Assembly: GCF_026537325.1 (NCBI RefSeq)
Contig: NZ_JAFNMJ010000001.1
Location: 434,001-498,000, forward strand
DNA from: Bifidobacterium sp. B4142
GTDB taxonomy: Bacteria; Actinomycetota; Actinomycetes; Actinomycetales; Bifidobacteriaceae
DNA: 64,000 bases
Reading direction: 5' to 3'
The stretch's first letter is position 1; every line of letters starts with the position of its first letter. Positions 1 to 8,260 of this stretch are shown here, in pieces. The notes beneath the pieces were generated by a model. It did not search any database. It saw only the letters and a list, made by a program, of their open reading frames with translations, and was not told the origin of the DNA. The position numbers were made by a program, and so were the translations under genes.

Positions 1-1209
1 TTGGTGCAGCAGACATGGGACTTTCGGGATTATCATCATGCCTTCAACGGAATAACTCTGACTGAGTTCGATAAGGGCACGATGAAATTAATGCCTGAAA
101 CCGAGCGGATAATCTGGAAAGGCAGCAAGGTAAAAGTCACTGAAGGACCGCACCTATATCGGATCGGAGACTATTATTATCTTTTCGCGGCCGAAGGAGG
201 TACCGGCTATGAACATCAGGAATCCGTGGCTCGCTCACGAAGTCTTGATGCGCTATCGTTCGAGGCGATGCCGAATAACCCACTGCTAGGGAACTATTTA
301 ACTCCCGAATCTTACTTGCAGAAACAAGGGCATGGTTCGTTGGTAGATACCCCTGATGGCCAGTGGTATTATGCGTCTCTTTGTGCTCGTCCATGGCATC
401 GTCCGCAAGATCCGGTGAACGGAGTTAGAGGATGGTGCACTCTTGGCAGAGAGACCTCAATACAGAAGCTGGAGTGGACAGATGATGGGTGGCCTTATAT
501 CGTAGGCGGCCAAGCCGGTCAACGGTATGTCGATCCTCCGGTAGAACCAAGTACGGAGAGCCAGCCATCCAACAGGTTTCACGACGATTTTCAACTTTCA
601 GAGCTAAACCAAGTATGGAATACATGTCGTGTACCATTTTCCGAAAAAATGGGATATGTAGGCGATGGCTGTTTACGACTAAAGGGTGGTCAATCCTTAA
701 CCAGCAGGGATGAACTTGCCATGATTGCTCGACGCTGGGACGCGTTTAACTTTACTGCTGAGACAAAAGTCGAGTTCAACCCCCACTCCTATATGCAGAT
801 GGCGGGCCTGACCAATTATTACAATGATCACTTTTGGTCTTGGATCTACCTAACTTGGGATGAAGAGCGCGGTTGCAAAGTAATTGAAATCTCTGAGTGC
901 AACAGAGGTCGTTATCATTCCTTCCTGCATGACAGGAGCATAATAGTGCCCCAACAGGTTCAATCAGTGTGGCTGCGCACCCAGGTTGATACCGATATGT
1001 ATCGGTATGAATATTCATTTGATGGTCATCGATTCGTTTCGTTGCCATGTGTTTTGGATGCTCGAATTCTGTCGGATGATTATGTTGCTCAGTCCTCTGG
1101 GGGTTTCTTCACTGGGGCTTTTTCTGGCTTGGCTTGTGTCGATCTCGGAGGATATAGGCGCGAGGCACATTTTGATTATTACGACTATAAAAGTTGGGAT
1201 GTTGATTGA
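1..1209 (+). CDS. Glycoside hydrolase family 43 protein, 3' part (5' end outside window)
   Basis: Predicted arabinofuranosidase or xylosidase acting on plant hemicellulose oligosaccharides. The frame is open from base 1, so the gene starts upstream and the catalytic-base Asp of the GH43 propeller is not in view. Visible are the general-acid segment VTEGPHLYR (about residues 45-53), the blade motif QGHGSLVDTPDGQWYY, and from about residue 193 a second domain (FHDDFQLSELNQVWNTCR onward) of the concanavalin A-like beta-sandwich type found at the C-terminus of GH43 beta-xylosidases. Base composition is clearly more AT-rich than the genes after 2 kb, and the gene sits on the 3' side of a tRNA-Glu gene, so acquired sequence is possible. 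The exact substrate cannot be told from the fragment. Confidence 0.85.
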   Translation: MVQQTWDFRDYHHAFNGITLTEFDKGTMKLMPETERIIWKGSKVKVTEGPHLYRIGDYYYLFAAEGGTGYEHQESVARSRSLDALSFEAMPNNPLLGNYLTPESYLQKQGHGSLVDTPDGQWYYASLCARPWHRPQDPVNGVRGWCTLGRETSIQKLEWTDDGWPYIVGGQAGQRYVDPPVEPSTESQPSNRFHDDFQLSELNQVWNTCRVPFSEKMGYVGDGCLRLKGGQSLTSRDELAMIARRWDAFNFTAETKVEFNPHSYMQMAGLTNYYNDHFWSWIYLTWDEERGCKVIEISECNRGRYHSFLHDRSIIVPQQVQSVWLRTQVDTDMYRYEYSFDGHRFVSLPCVLDARILSDDYVAQSSGGFFTGAFSGLACVDLGGYRREAHFDYYDYKSWDVD

Positions 1210-1221
1210 AAGGACGATTTA

Positions 1222-1308
1222 GCCTCCTTATCGCTGAGTCAGTCTTTTGCAGCTGGACGTCACCAAGACAAGGTGTTTTACCCTTGCGATAGGTGTTGTG
1301 ATGGAGGC
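1222..1308 (+). terminator. Possible terminator after the GH43 gene
   Basis: Thirteen bases after the GH43 stop, GCCTCC (1222-1227) can pair with GGAGGC (1303-1308), and TATCGC (1229-1234) with GCGATA (1286-1291). The structure is followed by CTTTTATT. The loop is long and there is an internal bulge, so this is only a weak candidate. Confidence 0.25.
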
Positions 1309-1466
1309 CTTTTATTGTAAGTGATATTAAAAAATGTGAACTATATGGTGTCTATTAATGGCTTGCAGAATGAAAGCCGAGTCGCTAAACCAAACTTCCT
1401 ATAGGGAATGGAATTGTCGAAAGAGAGTCCGGTTAAGTCTCCAATAGGCAGAGTTTTAGATATACA

Positions 1467-1504
1467 AGTCGATAAACATATGGTTCAGCATATGTTTATC
1501 GACT
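1467..1504. repeat. Perfect 16-bp inverted repeat with 6-nt centre
   Basis: Arms at 1467-1482 and 1489-1504 are exact reverse complements (AGTCGATAAACATATG and CATATGTTTATCGACT), separated by GTTCAG. There is no T-tract on either side, so an intrinsic terminator is not the obvious reading. A dimeric repressor operator or a mobile-element end are alternatives. There is no adjacent regulator gene to link it to. Confidence 0.6.
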
Positions 1505-1683
1505 ATTAACGTGGTTGCTGCAAATACATGTATTTTGGACACATTGCCGCAGTTGAGGTTTTCATTAGCTGACTATGTAATTTTGGATCAAAAATTGTTA
1601 TAGAAAATCATGTATTGCCTTGCTAAAAAGAACTTGAAATCAGAATATGATCCGCGCCGCTTAGGCAGCTGACGTGAGGTTCT

Positions 1684-1857
1684 ATGCAAAAGCGTGGCAA
1701 AGAGTTGTCTTCTGTCGTGAAGGTAATTGTGCTGGAGTGTTTTGAGGTTGGCTGCTTTACATGCCAAGGCAGATCTTCAGTCTGCGTGCGACCCAATCTG
1801 ATCTTTTGCGATGAGACCCAAAACAGTGACGTTTTCTGTGATTATTCAAGTACGTAA
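1684..1857 (+). CDS. Possible small Cys-rich protein (57 aa)
   Basis: An ATG preceded by GTGAGG at five bases opens a 57-codon frame ending at TAA 1855-1857. The product has six cysteines (residues 19, 24, 27, 34, 42, 52), which is high for its size, and a short hydrophobic run VVKVIVLECF near the N-terminus. There is no typical signal peptide and I recognise no family. It sits between the inverted repeat and tRNA-Glu in AT-rich sequence. The frame may well be open by chance. Confidence 0.2.
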   Translation: MQKRGKELSSVVKVIVLECFEVGCFTCQGRSSVCVRPNLIFCDETQNSDVFCDYSST

Positions 1858-1918
1858 CAGTTCATGAAGCTTGTGGTTACAGCTTTTATTCTCTCAACAG
1901 GATATGCCGTAAAACTTG

Positions 1919-1990
1919 TACCCCCGGAGAGAGTCGAACTCTCGCTGTCAGATTGAAAGTCTGGTGTCCTAACCGTTAGACGACGGGGGC
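1919..1990 (-). tRNA. tRNA-Glu (anticodon TTC)
   Basis: Read on the minus strand the sequence begins GCCCCCGTCGTCTAACGGTT. It has a complete D arm, an anticodon stem-loop containing CTTTCAA (anticodon TTC), the T loop GTTCGACTC, and a closing acceptor strand CCGGGGGT that leaves a G1-U72 wobble, then discriminator A. CCA is not encoded. Its 3' end faces the AT-rich region at 1-1,918. Confidence 0.93.
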
Positions 1991-2050
1991 GAACGTGCCC
2001 ATGATACCCGCACCCTATGGACCAGGCAAGCCTGGTGTGCCGTCCGCTGG

Positions 2051-2944
2051 TCAGTGGTCCTCCTGGTCCAGCTCCTGGTCGCGCCGGTGGAAGAGCTCCA
2101 TCTGTTCGCGGATCCAGACACGTTCCGCAGGGTTGATGTCGGCGGATTCCAGGTACTTCTGGTAGACGGGGTAGAAGGCTCGCAGGATCGGGTAGATGGC
2201 GTAGAGGGTGTGCTCGGGCTTCTGCTCCCGGGTGTGCTGAGGGTGGGCGTCGAAGGTGTTTTTGAAGCGCTGCATGTAGTGGCGGAAGGATGTGAAAGAG
2301 GTGTCCATCCGGCGGGCGCTGATGCCCACATTCATGTCCTTGCAATAGACCGTCTTGAACCCCTGGTCGATCAAATGTAAAGAGATATCGACATCTTCGT
2401 GCATGATGTCCTCCTTGTCCCTGCAGACCTGGTTGCGTATGGCCCGCCAGGCCGTGGCGCGCAGGGCCATATTGGAACCGTATAGCAGGTATTGCCCGTC
2501 GTCCGCCCGGTAGATGGCCCGGCGAATGGTGTTGTCGCCCTTGAGCCCGATCCGCTTGCCCGGCATGTCGTAATAAGCCACTGGCCCGGTGGCGCCCATG
2601 GCCTTGGGGTCCCGGGTGAAGATGCCGGAGACCACTTCGACCCAGTTGGGACGAAGCATGCAGTCGGCATCGATCCGGCCCAACACGTCGCCGGTGGCCC
2701 GGTCAAGTCCGTAATTGCGGGTGGGGATCAACCCCTGCTCGCTGTCCTGGCGGAGGAGCTTGACATGCTGGTCAGGGTGCTGATCGATGAATTTTTCGAC
2801 GATGGAGGTCGTTGCGTCCGTGGAGCGGTTGTCGACTACCAGCACCTCCTTGGGTGCCTGGCTCTGCCTGGTGGCGTTCAGGAGGCAGTCTTCAATGCGT
2901 TCTTCCTCATTCCAGGCGGGTATGACTATGGAAACGGTCAACAT
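2051..2944 (-). CDS. Glycosyltransferase family 2
   Basis: Soluble GT-A fold glycosyltransferase of 297 residues, likely transferring a sugar from a nucleotide donor in cell-surface glycan synthesis. The N-terminus VSIVIPAWNEEERIEDCL and the metal/nucleotide-binding DAD at residues 92-94 are typical of GT2. A later HEDVDISL segment matches the acidic region around the catalytic base. No membrane segment is seen. The start at 2944 places the conserved N-terminus directly at Met; the open frame continues far upstream antisense to the next gene, which I read as chance. It is divergent from the AI-2E family gene with about 80 bases between starts. Acceptor unknown. Confidence 0.85.
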   Translation of the reverse strand: MLTVSIVIPAWNEEERIEDCLLNATRQSQAPKEVLVVDNRSTDATTSIVEKFIDQHPDQHVKLLRQDSEQGLIPTRNYGLDRATGDVLGRIDADCMLRPNWVEVVSGIFTRDPKAMGATGPVAYYDMPGKRIGLKGDNTIRRAIYRADDGQYLLYGSNMALRATAWRAIRNQVCRDKEDIMHEDVDISLHLIDQGFKTVYCKDMNVGISARRMDTSFTSFRHYMQRFKNTFDAHPQHTREQKPEHTLYAIYPILRAFYPVYQKYLESADINPAERVWIREQMELFHRRDQELDQEDH

Positions 2945-3025
2945 ACCCCTCAGGATACGTGTGCCCGGATACACCGTCGGCTCAACCTGCGTCCCATTGC
3001 CTGCCATGTCAGCCATCTTGGGATA

Positions 3026-4474
3026 ATGGAACATATGGCCAACGAGCAAAAGCAGCGCTTCGATTTCGCGACGGTCTTCCCGCCCAAGGGGGATCCGCGC
3101 CGACCTCCGGAATGGTTCGGCCGTGCCCTTCTCTACGTGGTCATAGCCGTCTTCCTGGCCTGGTTCGCATACTCCTCCTGGTGGAAGATCGAATTCCTGG
3201 TGCTGGATGTGGTGATCGCCATCTTCGTTTCCCTGGCCATGGAGCCCCTGGTGCTCAGGCTGGTCAGGCATGGCTGGCGGCGGGGAGCGGCCTCGGCGGT
3301 CACCCTGATAGGCCTGATCATTATTGTGATCGTCCTCCTGGGCATGTTCGGCAATCTGCTGGTCCAGCAGGTCATCGGCATGGCCAACGGCTTGCCGGCC
3401 CTCTATGAGCAGGTGGCGGAATTCATCGCCAGCCGCACCCCCTGGCACCTGCCGGCCATGCAGGATCTGGGCGGGGAGATCGTCAAGAACATTCAGACAT
3501 CCTGGGTGACCGACTTCGCTGGGCAGGCCTTGACCACCACCGTGGGGCTGGCGGGGTCCTTCATCAATATCATGACCGTTCTGCTGGTCATCTACTACAT
3601 CTCCGCTGCAGGCCCCAAGCTGCGCCGCAGCCTCTGCCAGTGGCTGGCCCCCAGGAGCCAGCGCCGCTTCCTCTTCGTCTGGACTATCGCCCAGGACCAA
3701 ATCTCCAGCTTCCTGTTCAGCAGGACCATCCTGGCGCTTATCTCTGCAGCCTGCATGTCGGTCTTCCTGGTCATCCTCAAAGTGCCCTATTGGCTGCCGT
3801 TGGCCCTCTTCTGCGGGCTGGTGTCCCAGTTCGTGCCTACTATCGGCACCTACATAGGCGGGGCCGTTCCCATTGTGGTGGCCTGGGGGAGCCGCGGACT
3901 GCTGGTGGCTGTTATTGTGCTGGTCTACATCATCATCTACCAGCAGATCGAAAACATGATCCTGGCCCCAAAGATCTCCCAGCGGACCATGGACCTCAAC
4001 CCGGCCATCGCCTTCCTGTCCGTACTGGCGCTGGGCGCGGTCTTCGGCGCCCTTGGCGCTTTCCTGGCTCTGCCTCTGGCGGCCAGCTTCCAGGCCATCT
4101 TCTCGGCTTCGGTCAAGCATTACGAGCTGATTGACTCCCCGCTCATGCAGGATCCCAAGCCTGTCGGCAAGTCCAAGGTGGTTGAGGGCGTCGAGGCCTT
4201 CAACGAGCACGTGGTCCAGCCGGTGGCCAGCCACGTGGGCAGCCGGTCCGCCAAGGGGACCAGTGCCAGGGTTCGAGTGGACGACCCTGTCATGACCATT
4301 GCCAGCCAGCTCTACCCGACATCCTCACCGACGGCCAAGGACCTGGACGAGTCAGCCACGGTGCCCATACCCAAGTCCGCCTCGGCCCCAGTAAGGCACA
4401 GGCCGCTCAGGGGTACCGAGACCGGGGACGATGCCCCCGAGGGGGAGGACAACCCCCGCAAGGAGTGGCGCTGA
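3026..4474 (+). CDS. AI-2E family (PerM/YdiK-like) transporter
   Basis: Integral membrane protein of about 482 residues. The hydrophobic segments follow the AI-2E family layout: a pair of helices near the N-terminus, one around residues 90-115, then a C-terminal membrane block with the family-typical segments LVSQFVPTIGTYIGG and ENMILAPKISQRTMDLNP. The last 110 residues are hydrophilic and charged and probably cytoplasmic. Family members have been linked to autoinducer-2 export, Na+/H+ antiport or general permease activity, so the substrate is open. Starts at 3026 and 3035 are both possible; the longer one is given. The stop overlaps the ATG of the next gene by one base, so the two are co-transcribed. 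Confidence 0.82.
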   Translation: MEHMANEQKQRFDFATVFPPKGDPRRPPEWFGRALLYVVIAVFLAWFAYSSWWKIEFLVLDVVIAIFVSLAMEPLVLRLVRHGWRRGAASAVTLIGLIIIVIVLLGMFGNLLVQQVIGMANGLPALYEQVAEFIASRTPWHLPAMQDLGGEIVKNIQTSWVTDFAGQALTTTVGLAGSFINIMTVLLVIYYISAAGPKLRRSLCQWLAPRSQRRFLFVWTIAQDQISSFLFSRTILALISAACMSVFLVILKVPYWLPLALFCGLVSQFVPTIGTYIGGAVPIVVAWGSRGLLVAVIVLVYIIIYQQIENMILAPKISQRTMDLNPAIAFLSVLALGAVFGALGAFLALPLAASFQAIFSASVKHYELIDSPLMQDPKPVGKSKVVEGVEAFNEHVVQPVASHVGSRSAKGTSARVRVDDPVMTIASQLYPTSSPTAKDLDESATVPIPKSASAPVRHRPLRGTETGDDAPEGEDNPRKEWR

Positions 4475-5700
4475 TGGCTCTGCTCAAAGTATTGGACGTA
4501 CTGATGGTGCTGCTGGGCGGGGTGGGCATCGTCTACCAGGCCATCTGCATCGTCATCTCCTTCGTCTCCAAGCCGGTGGTCTTTCCCGATGCTCCCTTCG
4601 ACAAGCGGTTCGCCGTCCTTATTTCCGCTCGCAACGAGGAGCAGGTGGTTGGTCATCTGATCAACTCCATCAAGGAGCAGACCTATCCATTCTCCATGGT
4701 CGACATATGGCTGGTGGCTGACAACTGCACTGACAACACCGCTGGGCTGGCCAGATCCCTGGGCTGCCATGTGGTCGAGCGGCAGGACCCGGCCCGGGTG
4801 GGCAAGGGCTACGCCCTGACCTTCCTGCTGGAGCAGATACTCGATCGGGGTCTTGATTCCCGCTATGATGCCTATTTCGTCTTCGATGCGGACAACATCC
4901 TGGACTGCCATTACATAGAAGAGATGAACAAAGCCTTCCAGTCCGGCTTCCGCATACTGACCAGCTACCGAAACTCGGTCAACTTCTCGGACAACTGGGT
5001 CTCCTCAGGCTCGGCCCTGTGGTTCATACGCGAATCGCGCTTCCTCAACACCTCAAGGATGGTCATCGGCTCCAGTTGCCATGTTGGCGGCACCGGGTTC
5101 ATGTTCTCCAGGGAGGTTATGGAGCGCAATAACGGCTGGAAGTTCCACCTGCTGACCGAGGACCTGGAGTTCACCATGGATTCGGTTCTGCACGGCGAGC
5201 GCATCGGCTATTGCGGAACCGCTATCCTCTATGACGAGCAGCCGGTCACCTTCAAGCAGAGCTGGCGGCAGCGGCTGCGCTGGAGCAAGGGCTTCCTTCA
5301 GGTCTTCCGTTACTACGGGCCCGCCCTGATTTCCCGGGCCTTCCGTGAACGCGACTTCTCGGCCGTGGACTTGACCATCCTGATCTGCCCGCTGACCGTC
5401 CTTGGTTTGGTCCGCTGCTTCTTCGGTCTGCTCTTCCCGGCTCTGGACTTCGTGACCTGGGCCAGCCAGGTTACCGAACTGATCAATGGTATCGCGGCCG
5501 GGGTTCTGGGTGTCTTGGCCATGATGGGCTTGGCCGCACTGACGGTCCTGGCCGAGCGGGACAAGATCGGCGCATCCAACAAGGAGCTTTTCGCCTACTG
5601 CCTGAGCTTCCCCATCTTCATGCTCAGCTACCTGCCCATCTCCTTCCAGGCCATCTTCGCCAATCCGGGATGGAAGCCCATCGAGCACTCCGGGCATTAA
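4474..5700 (+). CDS. Membrane-bound glycosyltransferase family 2 (processive type)
   Basis: 408-residue membrane glycosyltransferase resembling poly-GlcNAc, hyaluronan or cellulose synthase-like enzymes. One N-terminal helix (residues 3-30) precedes the catalytic domain, which has the D,D,D,QxxRW signature: DNCTDNT near 83, DAD at 138-140, TED at 228-230 and QRLRW at 266-270. About three helices follow. The QxxRW box is usual for processive enzymes making beta-linked polymers, so a role in a surface polysaccharide is inferred. ATG at 4474 has AAGGAG (4460-4465) at good spacing; a GTG at 4465 is the alternative. Translationally coupled to the AI-2E family gene. Confidence 0.85.
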   Translation: MALLKVLDVLMVLLGGVGIVYQAICIVISFVSKPVVFPDAPFDKRFAVLISARNEEQVVGHLINSIKEQTYPFSMVDIWLVADNCTDNTAGLARSLGCHVVERQDPARVGKGYALTFLLEQILDRGLDSRYDAYFVFDADNILDCHYIEEMNKAFQSGFRILTSYRNSVNFSDNWVSSGSALWFIRESRFLNTSRMVIGSSCHVGGTGFMFSREVMERNNGWKFHLLTEDLEFTMDSVLHGERIGYCGTAILYDEQPVTFKQSWRQRLRWSKGFLQVFRYYGPALISRAFRERDFSAVDLTILICPLTVLGLVRCFFGLLFPALDFVTWASQVTELINGIAAGVLGVLAMMGLAALTVLAERDKIGASNKELFAYCLSFPIFMLSYLPISFQAIFANPGWKPIEHSGH

Positions 5701-5754
5701 GGCCAGTCGTGCCTTAATCGGCAGCGAGAGGGGGCATACGGTAGACTTAAGGCC

Positions 5755-6600
5755 ATGTCCGACGAAGCGCAACCACCCAGTATGCCCGCCCAAACGGCAA
5801 TGGTCCCTCCGCCAGATCCACAGGCAGCGGTTTCAATCCGTGCCTTGGTCAAGTGCTACCAGGGCCGGCCTGCTGTCAACGCCCTCTCTCTGGACATTCC
5901 CAGGGGGTCCTTCTACGGAATAGTTGGCCCCAACGGCGCAGGGAAGACCACCACGCTGAACATGATGACAGGCCTGCTGGTGCCCGACTCCGGCAAGGTC
6001 ATGATCCTGGGCAGGGACGTGTGGTCGGACGTGGACACGGCCAAGCGGATCATCGGCATCATGCCCCAGGGCGATCAGATCTTCGACAGGCTGACAGGTC
6101 TGCAACTGCTGATCTACTCGGGAATGCTTCGGCGGATGCCGCGCAGTGAGGCGCTGGGCCGGGCCAAGGACCTGCTTGACGCCTTCGACCTGACTGATGC
6201 CGGCGGCAAGCGGGTCTGTGATTATTCATCGGGCATGACCAAGAAGATCTGCCTGGCCACAGCCATGATTCATTCCCCCAGACTTCTGGTGCTGGATGAG
6301 CCTTTCGAATCGGTTGACCCAGTCTCCAGCGCCAACCTCAAGGACATTCTGGCCGAATATGTCGATACCGGAGGAACCGTGGTCATTTCCTCGCATGTCA
6401 TGGCCCTGGTGGAGCGGATGTGCACCCATGTGGCCATCATCGACCATGGCCTGGTTCGGGCTGATGGCACGGTGGCCCAGGTCGCCGCCGGCGAGAATCT
6501 GGAGGACCGCTTCCTGGACCTCGTCGGCGGCCGTCACCAGGCTAAGCGAATCGCATGGCTGAACGGTTCCGGGTCCCAGGAAGGCCGGGAGACGGAATGA
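5755..6600 (+). CDS. ABC transporter ATP-binding protein
   Basis: 281-residue ABC ATPase of the ABC-2/drug-exporter type. Walker A is GPNGAGKT (58-65), the signature is the variant YSSGM (157-161), Walker B ends LLVLDEPFE (to residue 185), and the switch His is in ISSHVM. The first 25 residues are Pro-rich and not part of the domain. It overlaps the following membrane gene in ATGA fashion, so the two form one exporter. What is exported cannot be read from the sequence. Confidence 0.88.
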   Translation: MSDEAQPPSMPAQTAMVPPPDPQAAVSIRALVKCYQGRPAVNALSLDIPRGSFYGIVGPNGAGKTTTLNMMTGLLVPDSGKVMILGRDVWSDVDTAKRIIGIMPQGDQIFDRLTGLQLLIYSGMLRRMPRSEALGRAKDLLDAFDLTDAGGKRVCDYSSGMTKKICLATAMIHSPRLLVLDEPFESVDPVSSANLKDILAEYVDTGGTVVISSHVMALVERMCTHVAIIDHGLVRADGTVAQVAAGENLEDRFLDLVGGRHQAKRIAWLNGSGSQEGRETE

Positions 6601-8228
6601 GCACGGTAGCCACCATCATCGCCATGCGTTGGTCCATTACTTGGAACACGATCAAGCACTCCTCCTGGCAGATGGTCGGGGCCATCATCAGCCTGCTCAT
6701 GGCCATAGGCATTTGCCTGGCCTCATGGCAGGGGGCGCTGACACTGGGGGGCTGGCTGCCCAGTGCTGGTCTGGGCGATCGGCAGCGTATGGGAACCATT
6801 TTGGTTCTGCTCCTGGTCGGACTGACCCTGGGAATGCTTCTGATTCAACTGGCTTTTCTGGGCCAGGGGTCGATCCTGAGCCCTTCGCGATTCGTCCTTT
6901 ACGGGATTCCTGACAGTCAGCTGCAGGTGGGGCTTTACCTGGCCGGGTTGACCGGGCCTGCGGGATTGACCGGTCTTGTCTGCTTCCTGGCTCTGACGGC
7001 CATCTATGCCCGCATAGGTGTCGGAGCCGCGATCGTGGCTGTAATTTCAGCCCTGCTGGCTGCCATGGTAATGCTGGCCCTATCTAGGGCTGTTTTGGAC
7101 CTGGTCGGTACCTTGGTGGTCTCCCAACGTAACCGATCAGGGCTCTACCTGTTGGTCACCTTAGTGAGCATGCTTTTGTGCATGCTGCCCTCTCTGCTGG
7201 ACAGCGGGATTATGGATGGCATGGAAATTGATACTGACTCCCTCAAGTCCGTGGCCGACATACTGGCCTGGACGCCACTGGGCGCCGCTGTCCACCTGCC
7301 GGAGGATCTCCTTTCGGGATCATGGCGGGCTCTGGTCGGACGCCTGTTGATGGAGCTGGCCACCCTGGCTCTTTGCTTCATGATCGGCATGTTGTGTCTG
7401 CGTCATGACCGCTTGCATGTTAGAGCGAGTGCTGAACGGTCGACTGCTCCCAAGGGGCTGGGGATGCTGGGCCGGTCGCAGAACGTTGTGGATGCTATGG
7501 CTGCGCGATTGCTGATCTATCTTCGTCAGGACTCTCGCAAGCTTATTAGCTATCCGCTTCTGCTGGTCGTGGTGATTTTATACGCAATAATCTTCCGTCA
7601 GATGCCCATGATGCTATGGCTGGGACCGGTATTGGGTGCCCTGATTCTGGAGATTCCCGAGGGCAACGCCTTGGCCTACGATGGGCTTGCCCTGCGCATG
7701 GAGATAGCGGCGGGAGTGAAGGGTCGTGAGGACCGGCTGTCCCGTGTCCGCAGCCATCTGAGCGTGGCCATGCCTTGCATACTCCTGCTCGGGCTGGTGA
7801 CTTTGGCCTTCTCCGGCGCAATGAAGGGCGGACGAAATCTGGTCATCTCCCTGGATATGCTGGCTGTGACCGTGGGATTGCTCCTGTCTGGACTGGGAGT
7901 AGCCCAGGTCTTCTCGGCCTTGCTCATCTATCCGGTGCCCTCCTTGGATCAGCCCTTCACCTCACCGCAGGGACGTGCTGTTGCCCAAGGCTTCCTGCCA
8001 ATGCTGCAGTTGTTGGTTAGTCTGGTGATCATGCTGCCCACTTTCTCGGTGGCATCGTTGGCCTTGACCATGGGCGGGATGCTTCCCATCTGGCTGCCCC
8101 TGCCGGTCGCACTGGCGAACGGTCTGATTGTGCTTGCTGTGGGTGTCGCTTTAGGGTCCCGGATCTTCGATCGTCGACAGTCGGCCATTCTGCTGACTCT
8201 GGATCGCTATGCCGCTTTGCAGTCCTGA
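6597..8228 (+). CDS. ABC transporter membrane protein
   Basis: 543-residue polytopic protein with roughly ten to twelve hydrophobic segments in two halves separated by a charged loop (about residues 255-310). It is translationally coupled to the ATPase upstream (ATG 6597 overlaps TGA 6598-6600), with GGGAG ahead of the ATG. An in-frame ATG at 6555 would extend it by 14 residues into the ATPase gene and is less likely. No family-specific motif is recognised beyond the general ABC-2 permease look. Confidence 0.78.
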   Translation: MSTVATIIAMRWSITWNTIKHSSWQMVGAIISLLMAIGICLASWQGALTLGGWLPSAGLGDRQRMGTILVLLLVGLTLGMLLIQLAFLGQGSILSPSRFVLYGIPDSQLQVGLYLAGLTGPAGLTGLVCFLALTAIYARIGVGAAIVAVISALLAAMVMLALSRAVLDLVGTLVVSQRNRSGLYLLVTLVSMLLCMLPSLLDSGIMDGMEIDTDSLKSVADILAWTPLGAAVHLPEDLLSGSWRALVGRLLMELATLALCFMIGMLCLRHDRLHVRASAERSTAPKGLGMLGRSQNVVDAMAARLLIYLRQDSRKLISYPLLLVVVILYAIIFRQMPMMLWLGPVLGALILEIPEGNALAYDGLALRMEIAAGVKGREDRLSRVRSHLSVAMPCILLLGLVTLAFSGAMKGGRNLVISLDMLAVTVGLLLSGLGVAQVFSALLIYPVPSLDQPFTSPQGRAVAQGFLPMLQLLVSLVIMLPTFSVASLALTMGGMLPIWLPLPVALANGLIVLAVGVALGSRIFDRRQSAILLTLDRYAALQS

Positions 8229-8260
8229 GCCAGTGGAAGGGCCAGTACTAGGCTAGTTGG

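Larger units (their letters stand above)
1210..1918. other. AT-rich gene-poor stretch between GH43 and tRNA-Glu
   Basis: About 700 bases with no recognisable gene. It holds the possible terminator at 1222-1308, the perfect inverted repeat at 1467-1504 and a 57-codon ORF at 1684-1857, described separately. The rest shows AT-rich, promoter-like sequence but nothing I can assign. It lies between an AT-rich carbohydrate gene and the 3' end of a tRNA, a common position for integrated or decayed DNA. Confidence 0.5.

Noticed and set aside
2945-4234. Upstream extension of the minus-strand glycosyltransferase frame to a 727-residue protein
   Set aside because: The added part is low-complexity antisense of the AI-2E family gene; the GT2 fold begins exactly at the Met at 2944.
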